Numbered from the stretch's first letter, positions 26,916 to 35,892 are shown. The stretch: DNA of 64,000 bases from Actinophytocola xinjiangensis (GCF_001921215.1 NZ_MSIF01000002.1:496001-560000), one strand, 5' to 3'. Numbers and translations: made by a program. The notes: a model not told the origin generated them from the letters alone.

Positions 26916-27845
26916 TCAGGTGGAGATCCGCTCACCGAGACCGGTGCGCCGGGCGCCCTCGTAGATCCGGTAGGCCAGCTCCGCGTGCAGCTCGTGTGCG
27001 CCGAGAAGCTCGACCAGCAGGACGTCGTCGCCTTGGCGGCGGCCGGTGTGCCGGCCGGTGAGCAACTGGGCGAGGTCGGCGGAGATCCGTGGTCCGGCAC
27101 CGCCGTGCAGGTTGGCCGACTCGGTGGTCGGCTCGGCGAGATGGGTGGCGACCACGCGCCGGTCGCGGTGGTCGTCGATCAGGTCGAACTCGTCGACGAA
27201 CACGCCGTCGACCTGGTCGACCACCTGCGCCGGCAGGTCCTTGCCGGTGGTGTTGACCAGCACGGCCCCCCGGGCGAGCTGGTCGAGCCGCAGCTCGGAG
27301 ACGTCCTGGTGGGCGGCGCTGTGGTTGGTGGCGACCACCAGGTTGGCGCCGAACACGGCCTCGGCCAGCGTCGGCACGACCGACAGGCCGATGCTGGTGA
27401 GCTCCAGCTGGTCGAGCAGCTTGCGTTCGATGGTGCGGCCGTCGGCCAGGCACAGCGCGACGTGGCTGATGTCGGGCACGTTCCTGGCGATGACCGACAG
27501 CTGGGTCTGGACGGTGTCGGCCGAGCCGAGCATGCCGACGGTGACCGCGCCGCCGACCAGCAGCTCGCGGGCGGCGACGGCGGTGAGCGCGGCGGCCAGC
27601 GCGTCACGCAGGCTCTGCGCGGGCAGCAGGCACGGCACGGCGTCGGGGTGTTCGAGCAGGACGAGCTCGCTGCCGTTGCGCCCGGCGCCCTCCCAGGCGA
27701 TCAGCCGGCCGCGGGTGCGATAGAGGCGTCCGAAGCGCCCGACCGTGCGCCCGATGAGGTCCTCCGCGAGCACCGCGACCGGGTCGATGATCTCCAGCGC
27801 GCTCCACACCTCGTGTGCGCGAAGCCGGAGCAGGGCCTCGGTCAT
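26916..27845 (-). CDS. Ornithine cyclodeaminase / mu-crystallin-like protein, possibly degenerate
   Basis: The protein has 309 residues. The fold is suggested by the N-terminus (LRAHEVWSALEIIDPVAVLA), a substrate-loop region (GRLIAWEGAGRNGSELVLLE), a Rossmann part (AVTVGMLGSADTVQTQLSVI) and ADLVVATN-like FGANLVVATNHSAAHQDVSE, GAVLVNTTGKDLPAQVVDQ and VFVDEFD. Members use NAD(P) for cyclodeamination, alanine or imine reduction, or aminotransfer (SbnA/B-type). The usual G-x-G-x-Q nucleotide motif reads LGSADT, so cofactor binding may be altered and the activity changed or lost. It is 46 bp from the Cys-rich gene, the same operon direction. Confidence 0.72.
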   Translation of the reverse strand: MTEALLRLRAHEVWSALEIIDPVAVLAEDLIGRTVGRFGRLYRTRGRLIAWEGAGRNGSELVLLEHPDAVPCLLPAQSLRDALAAALTAVAARELLVGGAVTVGMLGSADTVQTQLSVIARNVPDISHVALCLADGRTIERKLLDQLELTSIGLSVVPTLAEAVFGANLVVATNHSAAHQDVSELRLDQLARGAVLVNTTGKDLPAQVVDQVDGVFVDEFDLIDDHRDRRVVATHLAEPTTESANLHGGAGPRISADLAQLLTGRHTGRRQGDDVLLVELLGAHELHAELAYRIYEGARRTGLGERIST

Positions 27846-27907
27846 CTCGGAAGTCCTTCGCCTGCGCGAGTCATGTCGTCAATCTCGCGGAGCGGGCTTC
27901 CGAGCGT

Positions 27908-27938
27908 CTATCGGTCCGCTATCGCCGGGCGATAGCGG
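27908..27938. promoter_or_regulatory. Perfect 23-bp palindrome with CTATCG repeats at 11-bp spacing
   Basis: CCGCTATCGCC (27916-27926) and GGCGATAGCGG (27928-27938) form an exact inverted repeat around one base. CTATCG occurs at 27908 and again at 27919, 11 bp apart, the helical-turn spacing used by SARP activators. The site lies between the cyclodeaminase-like gene and the small-peptide gene and could control both. GCGATAG recurs at 28182. Confidence 0.6.
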
Positions 27939-28045
27939 TTCTTAAATCCATCGAATGTCAACCAAAGGCGAGCGAGCGTTGAGTGGTTCTCGAGCGGGGT
28001 TCCCGCCAAACGAAAATCACCAAACACAGTCTCGGAGGCACAGCC

Positions 28046-28180
28046 ATGTCTGCTCTTCGCAAGATCGCCGTCGCCATCGTCTCGCTGTTCTTCGGCCTCG
28101 CGGTGCTCCTCCTCGGTGCCGGCACGGCCACCGCCGACTGCAGCTGGCAGTCGCCCACCCCGTGCCTGATGTCGAACTGA
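28046..28180 (+). CDS. 44-residue secreted peptide with two cysteines
   Basis: ATG 28046 is preceded by CGGAGG with ideal spacing. The protein is MSALRKIAVAIVSLFFGLAV then LLLGAGTATA, a clear Sec signal peptide, followed by a 14-residue mature part DCSWQSPTPCLMSN if cleaved after Ala30. Cys32 and Cys40 could close a 9-residue disulfide loop containing Trp and two prolines. No family is recognised. It is a free-standing gene in a regulator-dense locus, behind a perfect palindrome, so it may be a signal, an antimicrobial or a modified-peptide precursor. All three are speculation. Confidence 0.72.
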   Translation: MSALRKIAVAIVSLFFGLAVLLLGAGTATADCSWQSPTPCLMSN

Positions 28181-28207
28181 CGCGATAGTTCGGACGTGAA
28201 TGTGGTG

Positions 28208-28252
28208 GGTGACCCGGCCGTTGTCGTGAGGGCGGTCAGGTCACCGGTGACC
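28208..28252. terminator. Possible terminator between the small peptide and the AfsR-like gene
   Basis: GGTGACC (28208-28214) can pair with GGTCACC (28239-28245), and GGTCACCGGTGACC (28239-28252) is itself a perfect palindrome. The region separates converging genes. The long loop makes this a weak call. Confidence 0.35.
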
Positions 28253-28257
28253 CGAAT

Positions 28258-31200
28258 TCAGCGATAAATCGCACTGCCGCGATTGCGCTCGAGTTCCTCG
28301 CGCAGTCGCATGGCCTCGACGGAGCTCACCGTGCTGAGCAGCTCGATGGCCTGACGCAGATCCTGGGTCGCCATTTCGTCAGCGCCGTCACCCTGATGGA
28401 TGTCCGAGCGCAGGATCAGTGTCTTGGCGTGCCAGACCGTCGACCCCAGCTCGACGAACAGTTCGTGCGCCGCCGCGACGTGGTCAGCGCCGGTTTCGGC
28501 CTTGCCCCGCGCCAGGGCGATCTCGGCGACCGCATAGTGCGCCATCCCGGCCACCATGCGGTCGCCGACCTGTTGGGCCAGCGACAACGCGTGCTGCAAC
28601 GTGGTCTCGGCGTTGTCCAGCCGCCCGGTGCGCTGGCGCACCACGCCCAGCCGGTAGAGCGCGTAGGCCTCGCCGATGCGGTCGCCGATGTTGCGCACGA
28701 TCAGCAGCACGCGGTTGAGTTCCTGGTGGGCCTGGTCGAGCTGGTTGGTGTACAGGTGCAGCTCGGCGAACCGGCTCAGCGCCTGCGCCTCGCCGCGCAG
28801 GTAGCCGGCCTGGCGGAAGCGGGTCAGCGAGGTCTCCAGCATCGCCGAGGCCTCCTCGGTCTCACCCTCGTCGATCTTCACCTTGGCCAGGTTCTGCAGG
28901 ATGTGCGCCTCGCCGACCCGGTCGCCGACCGCGCGCATCTTCGCCAGGGCCTCCTCGTAGCGGCGCAGCATGTCGGCCCCCCGCGCCCGCATCCGGTCCA
29001 CGGTCGCCTCGCCGCGCAGCACCAGCGCGGCGCCGTGCTCGTCGCCGATCTCGGTGAAGATCTCCAGCGCGGCGGCGTAGCAGCGTTCGGCCTCGGCCAG
29101 GCGGGTCTGCAACGAGTTCATCGCCCCGAGGGAGTAGAGCGTCGCGGCCTGCCCGCGCCGGTCGCCGGCCGCCTCGGCGGCGGCCAGGGCCCGGTCGGCG
29201 GTCTCCCGCCAGTCGTCGAAGTGGCCCTTGACCTCGAACAGGGTCACCGAGGTGAGGGCGATGTCCCAGCACGCCTCGGACAGCCCGTAGTCGGCGGCCA
29301 GGTGCACGGCGGTCACCAGCGAGCGGCGCTCGGCCTCCAGCCAGGCGATCTGGTCGCCGATCTCGTCCAGGTCCTCCAGCTCGCGGGCGCCGTCCCAGCG
29401 CGGCGCGTCGCCGTGCAGGATCGTGTAGTCCCCGCCGTACTCCTTGCGGTGCGCCTGGTCGACCCTGGCCAGCCACGCGCCGAGCAGCCGGCGGACCACC
29501 ACGTTGCGCTCGGTGTCGGTCTCCTCGTCCTGGAGCCGTTCGATGGCGAAGTCGCGGATCAGGTCGTGGAAGCGGTAGCGCAGCTTCTCGCCCGGGTACT
29601 GCACGGTGTCCAGCAGCTGGGCCTCGACCAGGCTCTCCAGCACCTCGTAGGCGTCGAACGGGTCGATGTCGAGCAGCGCGGCCGAGGTCCAGGCCGGGAA
29701 GTCGGCGGTGGAGATCAGCGAGAAGCGGCGGAACAGGCTGCGCGCGACCGGGGTGAGCGAGCGGTAGCTCAGGCCGATGTTGGACCGCAGCACCAGGCCC
29801 CGGTAGGACAGCTCGTCGAGCCGGCGCACGCCGTTGCGCAGCCGCGCGGCCAGCACGTCGATGCGCCAGTGCGGGCGTGAGGCCAGCCGGGCGCCGGCGA
29901 TCCGGATGGCCAGCGGGAGCCCGCCGCAGAGCGTGACCAGCTCCACGGCCGCGTCCCGCTCGGTCTCCAGCCGGTTCGCGCCGATGATCTTGCCGAGCAT
30001 CTCCAGCGAGCGGTCGACGTCGAACACGTCGATGTCGACGGTGTGCGCGCCGGGCAGCCCGGACAGCGGCGCGCGGCTGGTGACGATGACCGCGCAGCCC
30101 GGCCCGGCCGGCAGCAGCGGGATGACCTGGTCCTCGTTGGTCGCGCCGTCGAGCACCACCAGCACCCGCCGGCTGGCCATCCGGCTGCGGTAGAGGTCGG
30201 CGCGCTCCTCCTCGTCGTCGGGGATCGCGTTGCCGTCCACGCCCAGCGCGCGCAGGAACCTGGCGAGCATGCCGCGCACCCGCTCCTGGCTGTTGGGGGA
30301 CTCCAGGTCGCCGTAGAGGTGGCCGTCGGGATAGATGTCGCGCAGTTCGTGCGCCGCGCGCAGCGCCAGGGTGGACTTGCCGACGCCGCCCTTGCCGGAG
30401 ATGGCGACAACCCGCATCCCGTAGCGGTCCTCGCTGTCGTCCTCGTCGCTGAGGACCCGGGTGATCTCCGAGAGCTGGACCTGGCGGCCGGTGAAGTCGG
30501 CGATGCTGGCGGGTAACCGGCGCGGCACCACGAACTGCTGTTCGGCCTGGGCGGCGGCCGGGGTGGCGCGCGCGGCCGGCGGCGGGTTGGACGGGGCGAT
30601 GTCCAGCTCGGGGTCGCTGTTGAGGATCGCGGTCTCCAGCCGGCGCACGCCCTGGCCGAGCTCGATCCCCAGCTCCTCCATCATGGTGGCGCGGGCCCGC
30701 CGGCAGACCTCCAGCGCCTCGGCCTGGCGGCCGGAGCGGTAGAGCGCCAGCATGAGGAACTCGTAGAGCCGCTCGCGCAGCGGATGTTCCTTGACCAGCG
30801 CGAACAGCTCGCCGACGATCTCCTCGTGGCGGCCGAGCGTCAGGTCGAGCCGGATCCGTTCCATGATCGCGGCCAGTCGCTCGTCCTCCAGCTGGGCAGC
30901 GCCCCGGCGCACCAGCTCGGACTGGAGTCCGGCCAGCGCGAAGCCGCGCCACAGCGCCAGCGCGCTGCGCAGCGTGGCGACGGCCTCGGACATCCGGCCG
31001 GCGTCCACGTGGGCGCGCGCGGAGGTGACCAGGCCGGCGAACTGGGCGGTGTCCAGGTCGGACTCGGCGATCTCCAGCAGGTAGCCGGGGGCGCGGGTGC
31101 GGATCTTGGTGGTGCCGCCGGCGGTGCTCAGGATGCGGCGCAGGGCCGAGATGCAGATCTGGATCTGGGCCCGTGCGGTGGTCGGCGGCTCGGTGTCCCA

Positions 31201-31350
31201 CACCGCGTCGATGAGCTGGTCGATGGGGGTGACCCGGTTGGCGTTGAGGGCGAGCATGGCCAGCACGACCCGCTGCCTGGTTCCCCCGATGTCGCAGACC
31301 GCGCCGTCGTAGGTCAGCTCCAGGGGGCCGAGTAGGCGCAGTGCGAGCAC
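28258..31350 (-). CDS. AfsR-like regulator: SARP DNA-binding/BTAD + NB-ARC ATPase + TPR
   Basis: The protein has 1030 residues from GTG 31350, behind GGAGGGGG. Residues 1-250 are an OmpR-type DNA-binding domain and BTAD (LALRLLGPLELTYDG, QIQICISALRRILSTAG, LRSALALWRGFALAGLQSEL). Residues 290-600 are an NB-ARC ATPase with P-loop ISGKGGVGKSTLAL, RRVLVVLDGATNEDQVIPLL and a GLPLAI motif. The last 350 residues carry repeated TPR helices (AATLYSLGAMNSLQTRLAEA, AYALYRLGVVRQRTGRLDNA). AfsR-type proteins integrate kinase or metabolite signals to switch on secondary metabolism. One TTA codon lies at 30514-30516. No AfsK kinase is adjacent. Confidence 0.94.
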   Translation of the reverse strand: MLALRLLGPLELTYDGAVCDIGGTRQRVVLAMLALNANRVTPIDQLIDAVWDTEPPTTARAQIQICISALRRILSTAGGTTKIRTRAPGYLLEIAESDLDTAQFAGLVTSARAHVDAGRMSEAVATLRSALALWRGFALAGLQSELVRRGAAQLEDERLAAIMERIRLDLTLGRHEEIVGELFALVKEHPLRERLYEFLMLALYRSGRQAEALEVCRRARATMMEELGIELGQGVRRLETAILNSDPELDIAPSNPPPAARATPAAAQAEQQFVVPRRLPASIADFTGRQVQLSEITRVLSDEDDSEDRYGMRVVAISGKGGVGKSTLALRAAHELRDIYPDGHLYGDLESPNSQERVRGMLARFLRALGVDGNAIPDDEEERADLYRSRMASRRVLVVLDGATNEDQVIPLLPAGPGCAVIVTSRAPLSGLPGAHTVDIDVFDVDRSLEMLGKIIGANRLETERDAAVELVTLCGGLPLAIRIAGARLASRPHWRIDVLAARLRNGVRRLDELSYRGLVLRSNIGLSYRSLTPVARSLFRRFSLISTADFPAWTSAALLDIDPFDAYEVLESLVEAQLLDTVQYPGEKLRYRFHDLIRDFAIERLQDEETDTERNVVVRRLLGAWLARVDQAHRKEYGGDYTILHGDAPRWDGARELEDLDEIGDQIAWLEAERRSLVTAVHLAADYGLSEACWDIALTSVTLFEVKGHFDDWRETADRALAAAEAAGDRRGQAATLYSLGAMNSLQTRLAEAERCYAAALEIFTEIGDEHGAALVLRGEATVDRMRARGADMLRRYEEALAKMRAVGDRVGEAHILQNLAKVKIDEGETEEASAMLETSLTRFRQAGYLRGEAQALSRFAELHLYTNQLDQAHQELNRVLLIVRNIGDRIGEAYALYRLGVVRQRTGRLDNAETTLQHALSLAQQVGDRMVAGMAHYAVAEIALARGKAETGADHVAAAHELFVELGSTVWHAKTLILRSDIHQGDGADEMATQDLRQAIELLSTVSSVEAMRLREELERNRGSAIYR

Positions 31351-31686
31351 ATGTCCCCCTCCAAGCCTAGGTGTGCAACTCGCCCGATGCTGTGCCACAC
31401 GTCATTTCGACCCGATACAACACCGTCATCCTAGTGCTTGACCGGGTGGTACATGAGTTGCCAAGTGTCTCATGCGCGGGAACATTCCGTCCAGTTTGCG
31501 GCAAATGGACGACACCAATCGCTCCCGATGCCCGAACCGGTGCCGCAGCGCAAACCGGAAGATGCGTCTCGATCCGCTCGAGGCAGACCATTGAACTCGC
31601 ACGAGTCGAGCCTGTTGCCCACCTGGCGCAGCGCCGCTACCTGGTAAGACGCCCTTTGGCACAGGTTGAGAGAGGGGACCGCTGGT
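31351..31686. other. Divergent control region between the AfsR-like and HxlR-SCP2 genes
   Basis: No convincing gene is seen in 336 bases. An inverted repeat CATGAG-N11-CTCATG at 31452-31474 is a possible operator. The base composition is AT-richer than neighbouring coding DNA. Confidence 0.45.
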
Positions 31687-32487
31687 ATGACGGACTCCGG
31701 GTGGAAAGTCGTCATGGACGGGGATGGCCTGACCATCTCCGGCGATACTTTCTCGCTCACCACGAACGGTGCCGATCCGCGAAGCCTCGACACGGTCGTG
31801 TCGGAGTTGCAGGGCGTCGCCAGAGGAACTTACGGGCAGTACTGCGGCCTTTCCCGCGCCATCGAGGCGGTGGGGGAGCGCTGGGGCATGTTGATTGTAC
31901 GGGACCTTCTGGTAAGTGCGAAATCCACATCCGAGCTGGCCAAGGGCCTGCCGGGTGTGCCGGAGAACCTGCTGTCCATGCGGCTGCGCGAAATGGGCTA
32001 CTGCGGGATCGTCGAGAAGGCCGGCACCAGTGACACCTCCGGTAACCCACAGTACAAGCTGACCAGGTACGGCCGGGAACTGGAGGGGCCGCTGCTGGCG
32101 ATGGGCCGCTGGGGCTCGGCCATGCTCAACGACCCCCGTCCCGAGGACATCATCACCGAGGACTCGATGATGGTGGCCATGCGGGCGATGTTCATCGCCG
32201 ACGCCGCCGCCGGCCGCTCCGCCTCCTACGAACTGCACTTCGGTGACATCGTCATCAACGCGGTGATCGAGGACGGCCACATCGAGACCGGCCGGGGCCG
32301 CCTGCCCGGCGCCGTCATGATCGCTCCCGGCCCGTACCTCAAGGACATGGTGACCCGCCGGATGACCGTCGCCGAGGCCATGGCGACCGGCACCGTCACC
32401 GTCACCGGTGGTGCGGCCGTCATGGAGGAGTTCGTCTCGATGTTCGGTCTGCCAGATCTGGAAGCGCCTCGGCCTTCCCGTGACTGA
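31687..32487 (+). CDS. HxlR-family HTH regulator fused to an SCP2-like sterol/lipid-binding domain
   Basis: The protein has 266 residues from ATG 31687. After a 50-residue N-terminal stretch the HxlR winged helix is clear: YCGLSRAIEAVGERWGMLIV, RDLLVSAKSTSELAKGLPGV, then LLSMRLREMGYCGIVEKAG. The C-terminal 100 residues (YELHFGDIVINAVIEDGHIE, then APGPYLKDMVTRRMTVAEAM, and TGTVTVTGGAAVMEEFVSMF) look like an SCP2/MDR-type hydrophobic ligand pocket. HxlR proteins usually sense redox or aldehyde signals; the SCP2 half suggests a lipid-like ligand. It lies 60 bp upstream of two membrane-protein genes it may control. Confidence 0.85.
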   Translation: MTDSGWKVVMDGDGLTISGDTFSLTTNGADPRSLDTVVSELQGVARGTYGQYCGLSRAIEAVGERWGMLIVRDLLVSAKSTSELAKGLPGVPENLLSMRLREMGYCGIVEKAGTSDTSGNPQYKLTRYGRELEGPLLAMGRWGSAMLNDPRPEDIITEDSMMVAMRAMFIADAAAGRSASYELHFGDIVINAVIEDGHIETGRGRLPGAVMIAPGPYLKDMVTRRMTVAEAMATGTVTVTGGAAVMEEFVSMFGLPDLEAPRPSRD

Positions 32488-32550
32488 GGGCCGTCCAGCA
32501 GGATGGGGACCCAGGAGCGAGTGTTCCGTCTTCGACAGCGAGGAGTCGTG

Positions 32551-33144
32551 ATGCCCGCCAACGCGGCCGTCCAGCAGGATCATCAGCGGTTGCTCGGACC
32601 AGGTGGTTCGCTCAACACCCGGTACCACAAGCTCATGCTCTACGCGTTCACGTTCATCGTGGTCGCGCACTGGGCCGAGCACCTCGCCCAGGCCTGGCAG
32701 ATCTACGTCTCCGGCTGGCCGCGCCCGCAGGCCGGCGGGGTCCTCGGCCTGGTCTTCCCGTGGCTGGTCACCTCCGAGTGGCTGCACTACGGTTTCGCGA
32801 TCTTCATGCTCGTCGGGTTCGTGGTGTTGCGCCACGGGTTCGTCGGCGGCTCGCGGACCTGGTGGAACATCGCCATGTGGATCCAGGTGTGGCACCACTT
32901 CGAGCACCTGCTCCTGCTGCTGCAGGCGCTGACCGGCGCGAACCTGATGGGCAAGCCGGTGCCGACGAGCATCGCCCAGCTGGTCTTCCCCCGGGTGGAG
33001 CTGCACCTGTTCTACAACGCGATCGTGTTCGTCCCGATGGTCGTCGGGATGATCAAGCACCTGTGGCCCAAGCCGGCCGAGCGCGCGCTGATGACCTGCA
33101 CCTGTGCCGTGAGCCAGCGGGTTCCGGCCGGCGCCGCGGCCTGA
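32551..33144 (+). CDS. Histidine-rich multi-pass membrane protein of unknown function (197 aa)
   Basis: ATG 32551 follows CGAGGAG. Four hydrophobic segments are visible (about 30-48, 70-100, 108-130, 155-170). Histidines cluster at membrane edges: YHKLMLYAFTFIVVAHWAEH, IQVWHHFEHLLLLLQ and VELHLFYNAIVFVPMV. The pattern could hold a metal or haem, as in di-iron or cytochrome-like membrane proteins. I recognise no named family. The next gene starts three bases after the stop, so the two form an operon and possibly a complex. Confidence 0.75.
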   Translation: MPANAAVQQDHQRLLGPGGSLNTRYHKLMLYAFTFIVVAHWAEHLAQAWQIYVSGWPRPQAGGVLGLVFPWLVTSEWLHYGFAIFMLVGFVVLRHGFVGGSRTWWNIAMWIQVWHHFEHLLLLLQALTGANLMGKPVPTSIAQLVFPRVELHLFYNAIVFVPMVVGMIKHLWPKPAERALMTCTCAVSQRVPAGAAA

Positions 33145-33147
33145 CCG

Positions 33148-34599
33148 GTGCTGGCGGCGGGCGGCGGGCACGCCCACCTGGACCTCGGGGACGGTATCGG
33201 CTCCCTGCTGTTGCGGGTGGTGCTGCTCGCCGCGGTCGCGGCGGTGTCCGCGTTCGCGCTGCTGCGCGGCTTCCTCGGTGAGCCGACCCGGTTCGCCAGG
33301 GTCGCGGTCACCGTCCTGGCCAGCTCCGCGGCGACCATGCAGCTGCTGGTCTCCGGCGGCCTGAACCTGCCCGACCAGGTCGTGCCGCTGCTGCTGGCCG
33401 CCCTGGCCGCCCCGATCTACCTCGTCCTGTCCCGGGACGAGCGGTTCGCCCCCGCCGTCGGGTTCGGCCGCCGCGCGGCACCTCTGGTGTTCGCCGCGGT
33501 GGCCGTTCTCGCGCTCGTCCAGCTCGCGCTCGCGTGGCTGACCGGCGCCGGTGACGTCCGCACCTCGGTCGTACTGCACACCGGCGTGCTGTTGGGCCTG
33601 GTCGCGCTGGTGTGGTTCGCCGTCGCCGCGCCCCGGGGCCGGTGGGCGAGCGCCGCCCTGCGCGTGGGCGCCGCGCTGCTGGCGATGGCCATGCTGGCCG
33701 GCACCGCGCAGGCGGTCACCCTGCGGCGCCCCGAACCGACCCCCGGCGTGGCGAACGCCGTGCGCCTGGAGGTCGGCGGGCGGGTGGTCGACGTGACCGT
33801 GGTGCCCAACCTGCCCGGCTGGAACCTGGTGCACGTCGACGACCCGGACGCTTCCGTCGGCCTGAGTGCCGGGGCCCACCAACCCGTCTGGCCCAGGGCC
33901 GGGACCACCGGTGGCTGGGTCAGCGTCGACCTGCCGCCCGGCCGCAGCGACCTGTGGGTCCGCTCCGGCGCGGCCACCGCGACGTTCTTCACCACCACCG
34001 GCGACACCGGCCGGTCCTCGCCGGTCCTGGCCGGCGCCGACGGCCCCGAGTGCGCGAGCGCGCTGCTGGGCCGCATGCTCGTCGCCGGCACGGCCACCGG
34101 CGGCGAACCCTGCCCGTCGGACGGCCTGGACCCGATCGACGCGGCCGCCCTGGTCGACCTGGTCGACGCCGTCGAGGCCGACCGGGCGGCGCTGATCACC
34201 GACAGCTCACCGCGCGGCGTCGAGGCCGCCGCCGCCGTGCGGGTCGCCGCCAGGGCCACCGGTCTCACCCTGGTCCCACCGGACACGCCCGGCGTGCCGC
34301 TGGTGATCACCTCCGGCTGGACCGACGCCGCCACCGACCGCGACCGGCCCGTCTACCTGGCCCCCTGGCTGCTGACCGAACCGCTGCTGGCCGACGGCCA
34401 GCACATCGCCCTGCGCTACGACCCCAACGGCGAGTCGTTCCGCCGCTACCGCTACGAGCTGAGCGAGAGCTACTCGACCCAGTCGGCGTCGGCCGCCGGC
34501 TACCGTGCCTGGCTCGCCGAACGCCGCGAACCCGAGACCGGCCCGGTGCGGGTTCAGGCGACCTCGCGACTGGACCGCGACGGCGTCAGCCTGCCGTAG
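33148..34599 (+). CDS. Membrane protein with N-terminal TM bundle and extracytoplasmic domain (483 aa), unknown function
   Basis: GTG 33148 lies three bases after the preceding stop. Five to six membrane segments fill residues 15-195 (LLLRVVLLAAVAAVSAFALL, VVPLLLAALAAPIYLV, VFAAVAVLALVQLALAWLTG, LLGLVALVWFAVAAP). An exported beta-rich domain follows (RLEVGGRVVDVTVVPNLPGW) and ends in an alpha/beta region (AALITDSSPRGVEAAAAVRV, PLVITSGWTDAATDRDRPVY). The layout recalls CopC/CopD-like copper proteins, a loose resemblance, and membrane proteins I remember labelled as natural-product associated. Neither is verified. Its 3' end overlaps the converging glycosyltransferase gene by 46 bases. Confidence 0.7.
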   Translation: MLAAGGGHAHLDLGDGIGSLLLRVVLLAAVAAVSAFALLRGFLGEPTRFARVAVTVLASSAATMQLLVSGGLNLPDQVVPLLLAALAAPIYLVLSRDERFAPAVGFGRRAAPLVFAAVAVLALVQLALAWLTGAGDVRTSVVLHTGVLLGLVALVWFAVAAPRGRWASAALRVGAALLAMAMLAGTAQAVTLRRPEPTPGVANAVRLEVGGRVVDVTVVPNLPGWNLVHVDDPDASVGLSAGAHQPVWPRAGTTGGWVSVDLPPGRSDLWVRSGAATATFFTTTGDTGRSSPVLAGADGPECASALLGRMLVAGTATGGEPCPSDGLDPIDAAALVDLVDAVEADRAALITDSSPRGVEAAAAVRVAARATGLTLVPPDTPGVPLVITSGWTDAATDRDRPVYLAPWLLTEPLLADGQHIALRYDPNGESFRRYRYELSESYSTQSASAAGYRAWLAERREPETGPVRVQATSRLDRDGVSLP

Positions 34600-35816
34600 T
34601 CGGCGACCAGACGGGGCATGAGATAGCGGCGGGTGACCGACTCGGCGGCCCCGCGCCCCAACCGGCGCCGCAACAACGGGTCGTCGAGCAACGTGCCGAC
34701 CGCCGACGCCAGGGCGTTGACGTCGTGCGGATCCACCAGCAGTCCACTGTGGCCAGGAGAGATCTGCTGGCGCAGCCCGCCGACGTCGGCGGCCACGACC
34801 GCGCGCCCCTTGAGCATCGCCTCGGTCACCGCCAACCCGAACCCCTCGGCGACACTCTTCTGCAACACGATGTCCGCGCGGCGCTGAAGCGCGTTCACGG
34901 TCAGCGCCGAACGCACGGGGTCCTGAGTGGACAGCAAGGCCAGGTGCACCCGGCGCCGGATGTCGACCGGCAGCTGCGCCCGCAGCTCACGCACCTCCTC
35001 GTACACCGACCAGCCGTCCGGGTCGTCGGGCAACTCGTCGGGATCGTTGCCCGCCAGAACGAGATGGGCGTGCGGCGGGAGCGCGGGAAAGGCGCGCAGG
35101 ACACCCCGCATGTCCTTGAGCCGCTGCCAGCGCGCCAGTTGCAGGACCATCGGCGCCTCGGCCGGCAGCGGACGGTCCTGCTCGACCAGGCCCTGGTCGA
35201 GCGTGAGCCCCAGTTCGGCGAGCAGCGTGTCCTGCTCGTCGGTCGACAGCGGCCGGTTGCGCAACGAGTGCGGATCCACCGCCGGGGAGATCACCCGCCG
35301 CCGGGCCATCGGAACCGTCTTCGGGGCGTACTCCGGCAACGTGCTGAGAACAAGGTCGACGCTGGCCAGGTCGTCGTGGAACATCCGCCACACGGCGGCC
35401 GGGCCCGAGGCGTCCTCCTCGGTGGTGCCCGCGTGGCAGTGCCAGGCCGTGCGCAGACCGGCGGCGGACAGGACCGGGGCCAGGCCGAGGGTCTGGATAC
35501 CGTGCAGGACCACCGTGTCGCCCGGGGCGAGCTGGGTGGTGAGCCAGTGGGCGTACGGGGCGAGCGTGGCCCGGTAGTGCGGGGCGGAGCGGGTCAGCCA
35601 GTCGTCGGTCATCGGGTCGGCCGAGCCGTGGAGGAGCTGGTGCAGGTAGCCGGTGAAGGTGTGGAACTCGCTGTCGGCGGTGATCGTCGCCCACGCCGAG
35701 GGTGAGGTCCTGGTGAGGGCCCGGAGGGTTTCGGCGATGCCGTCGCCGTGGGTCGTGGTGGAGATGTGGGTGAGGCGGGTCGGGCCTGGGGGTGTTTCCC
35801 AGGTTGGTGTCGGCAT
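34554..35816 (-). CDS. GT4-family glycosyltransferase, trehalose synthase (TreT)-like, copy A
   Basis: The protein has 420 residues. The C-terminal nucleotide-sugar domain has the retaining GT4 signature EGFGLAVTEAMLKG (Glu-x7-Glu) and VVAADVGGLRQQISPGHSGL, very close to the TreT pattern. The N-terminal part has ITADSEFHTFTGYLHQLLHG and PGDTVVLHGIQTLGLAP. TreT joins NDP-glucose to glucose; an alternative is glycosylation of a small molecule or protein made by this locus. It is similar throughout to the next gene, 76 bp upstream, so they are tandem duplicates. Confidence 0.85.
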   Translation of the reverse strand: MPTPTWETPPGPTRLTHISTTTHGDGIAETLRALTRTSPSAWATITADSEFHTFTGYLHQLLHGSADPMTDDWLTRSAPHYRATLAPYAHWLTTQLAPGDTVVLHGIQTLGLAPVLSAAGLRTAWHCHAGTTEEDASGPAAVWRMFHDDLASVDLVLSTLPEYAPKTVPMARRRVISPAVDPHSLRNRPLSTDEQDTLLAELGLTLDQGLVEQDRPLPAEAPMVLQLARWQRLKDMRGVLRAFPALPPHAHLVLAGNDPDELPDDPDGWSVYEEVRELRAQLPVDIRRRVHLALLSTQDPVRSALTVNALQRRADIVLQKSVAEGFGLAVTEAMLKGRAVVAADVGGLRQQISPGHSGLLVDPHDVNALASAVGTLLDDPLLRRRLGRGAAESVTRRYLMPRLVADYGRLTPSRSSREVA

Positions 35817-35892
35817 CGGAACTCCCGGGTCGGCGGCGGTGTGGCCGTTTCTACCCGGTCGTTCCGTGCCTCGCGTCTTTCGTCTTGCTGTG

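Noticed and set aside
28046-28180. Small peptide considered as a lanthipeptide, lasso or thiopeptide precursor
   Set aside because: It has a Sec signal rather than a leader typical of those classes, and no cognate modifying enzyme family is encoded nearby. It is kept only as an unassigned secreted peptide.
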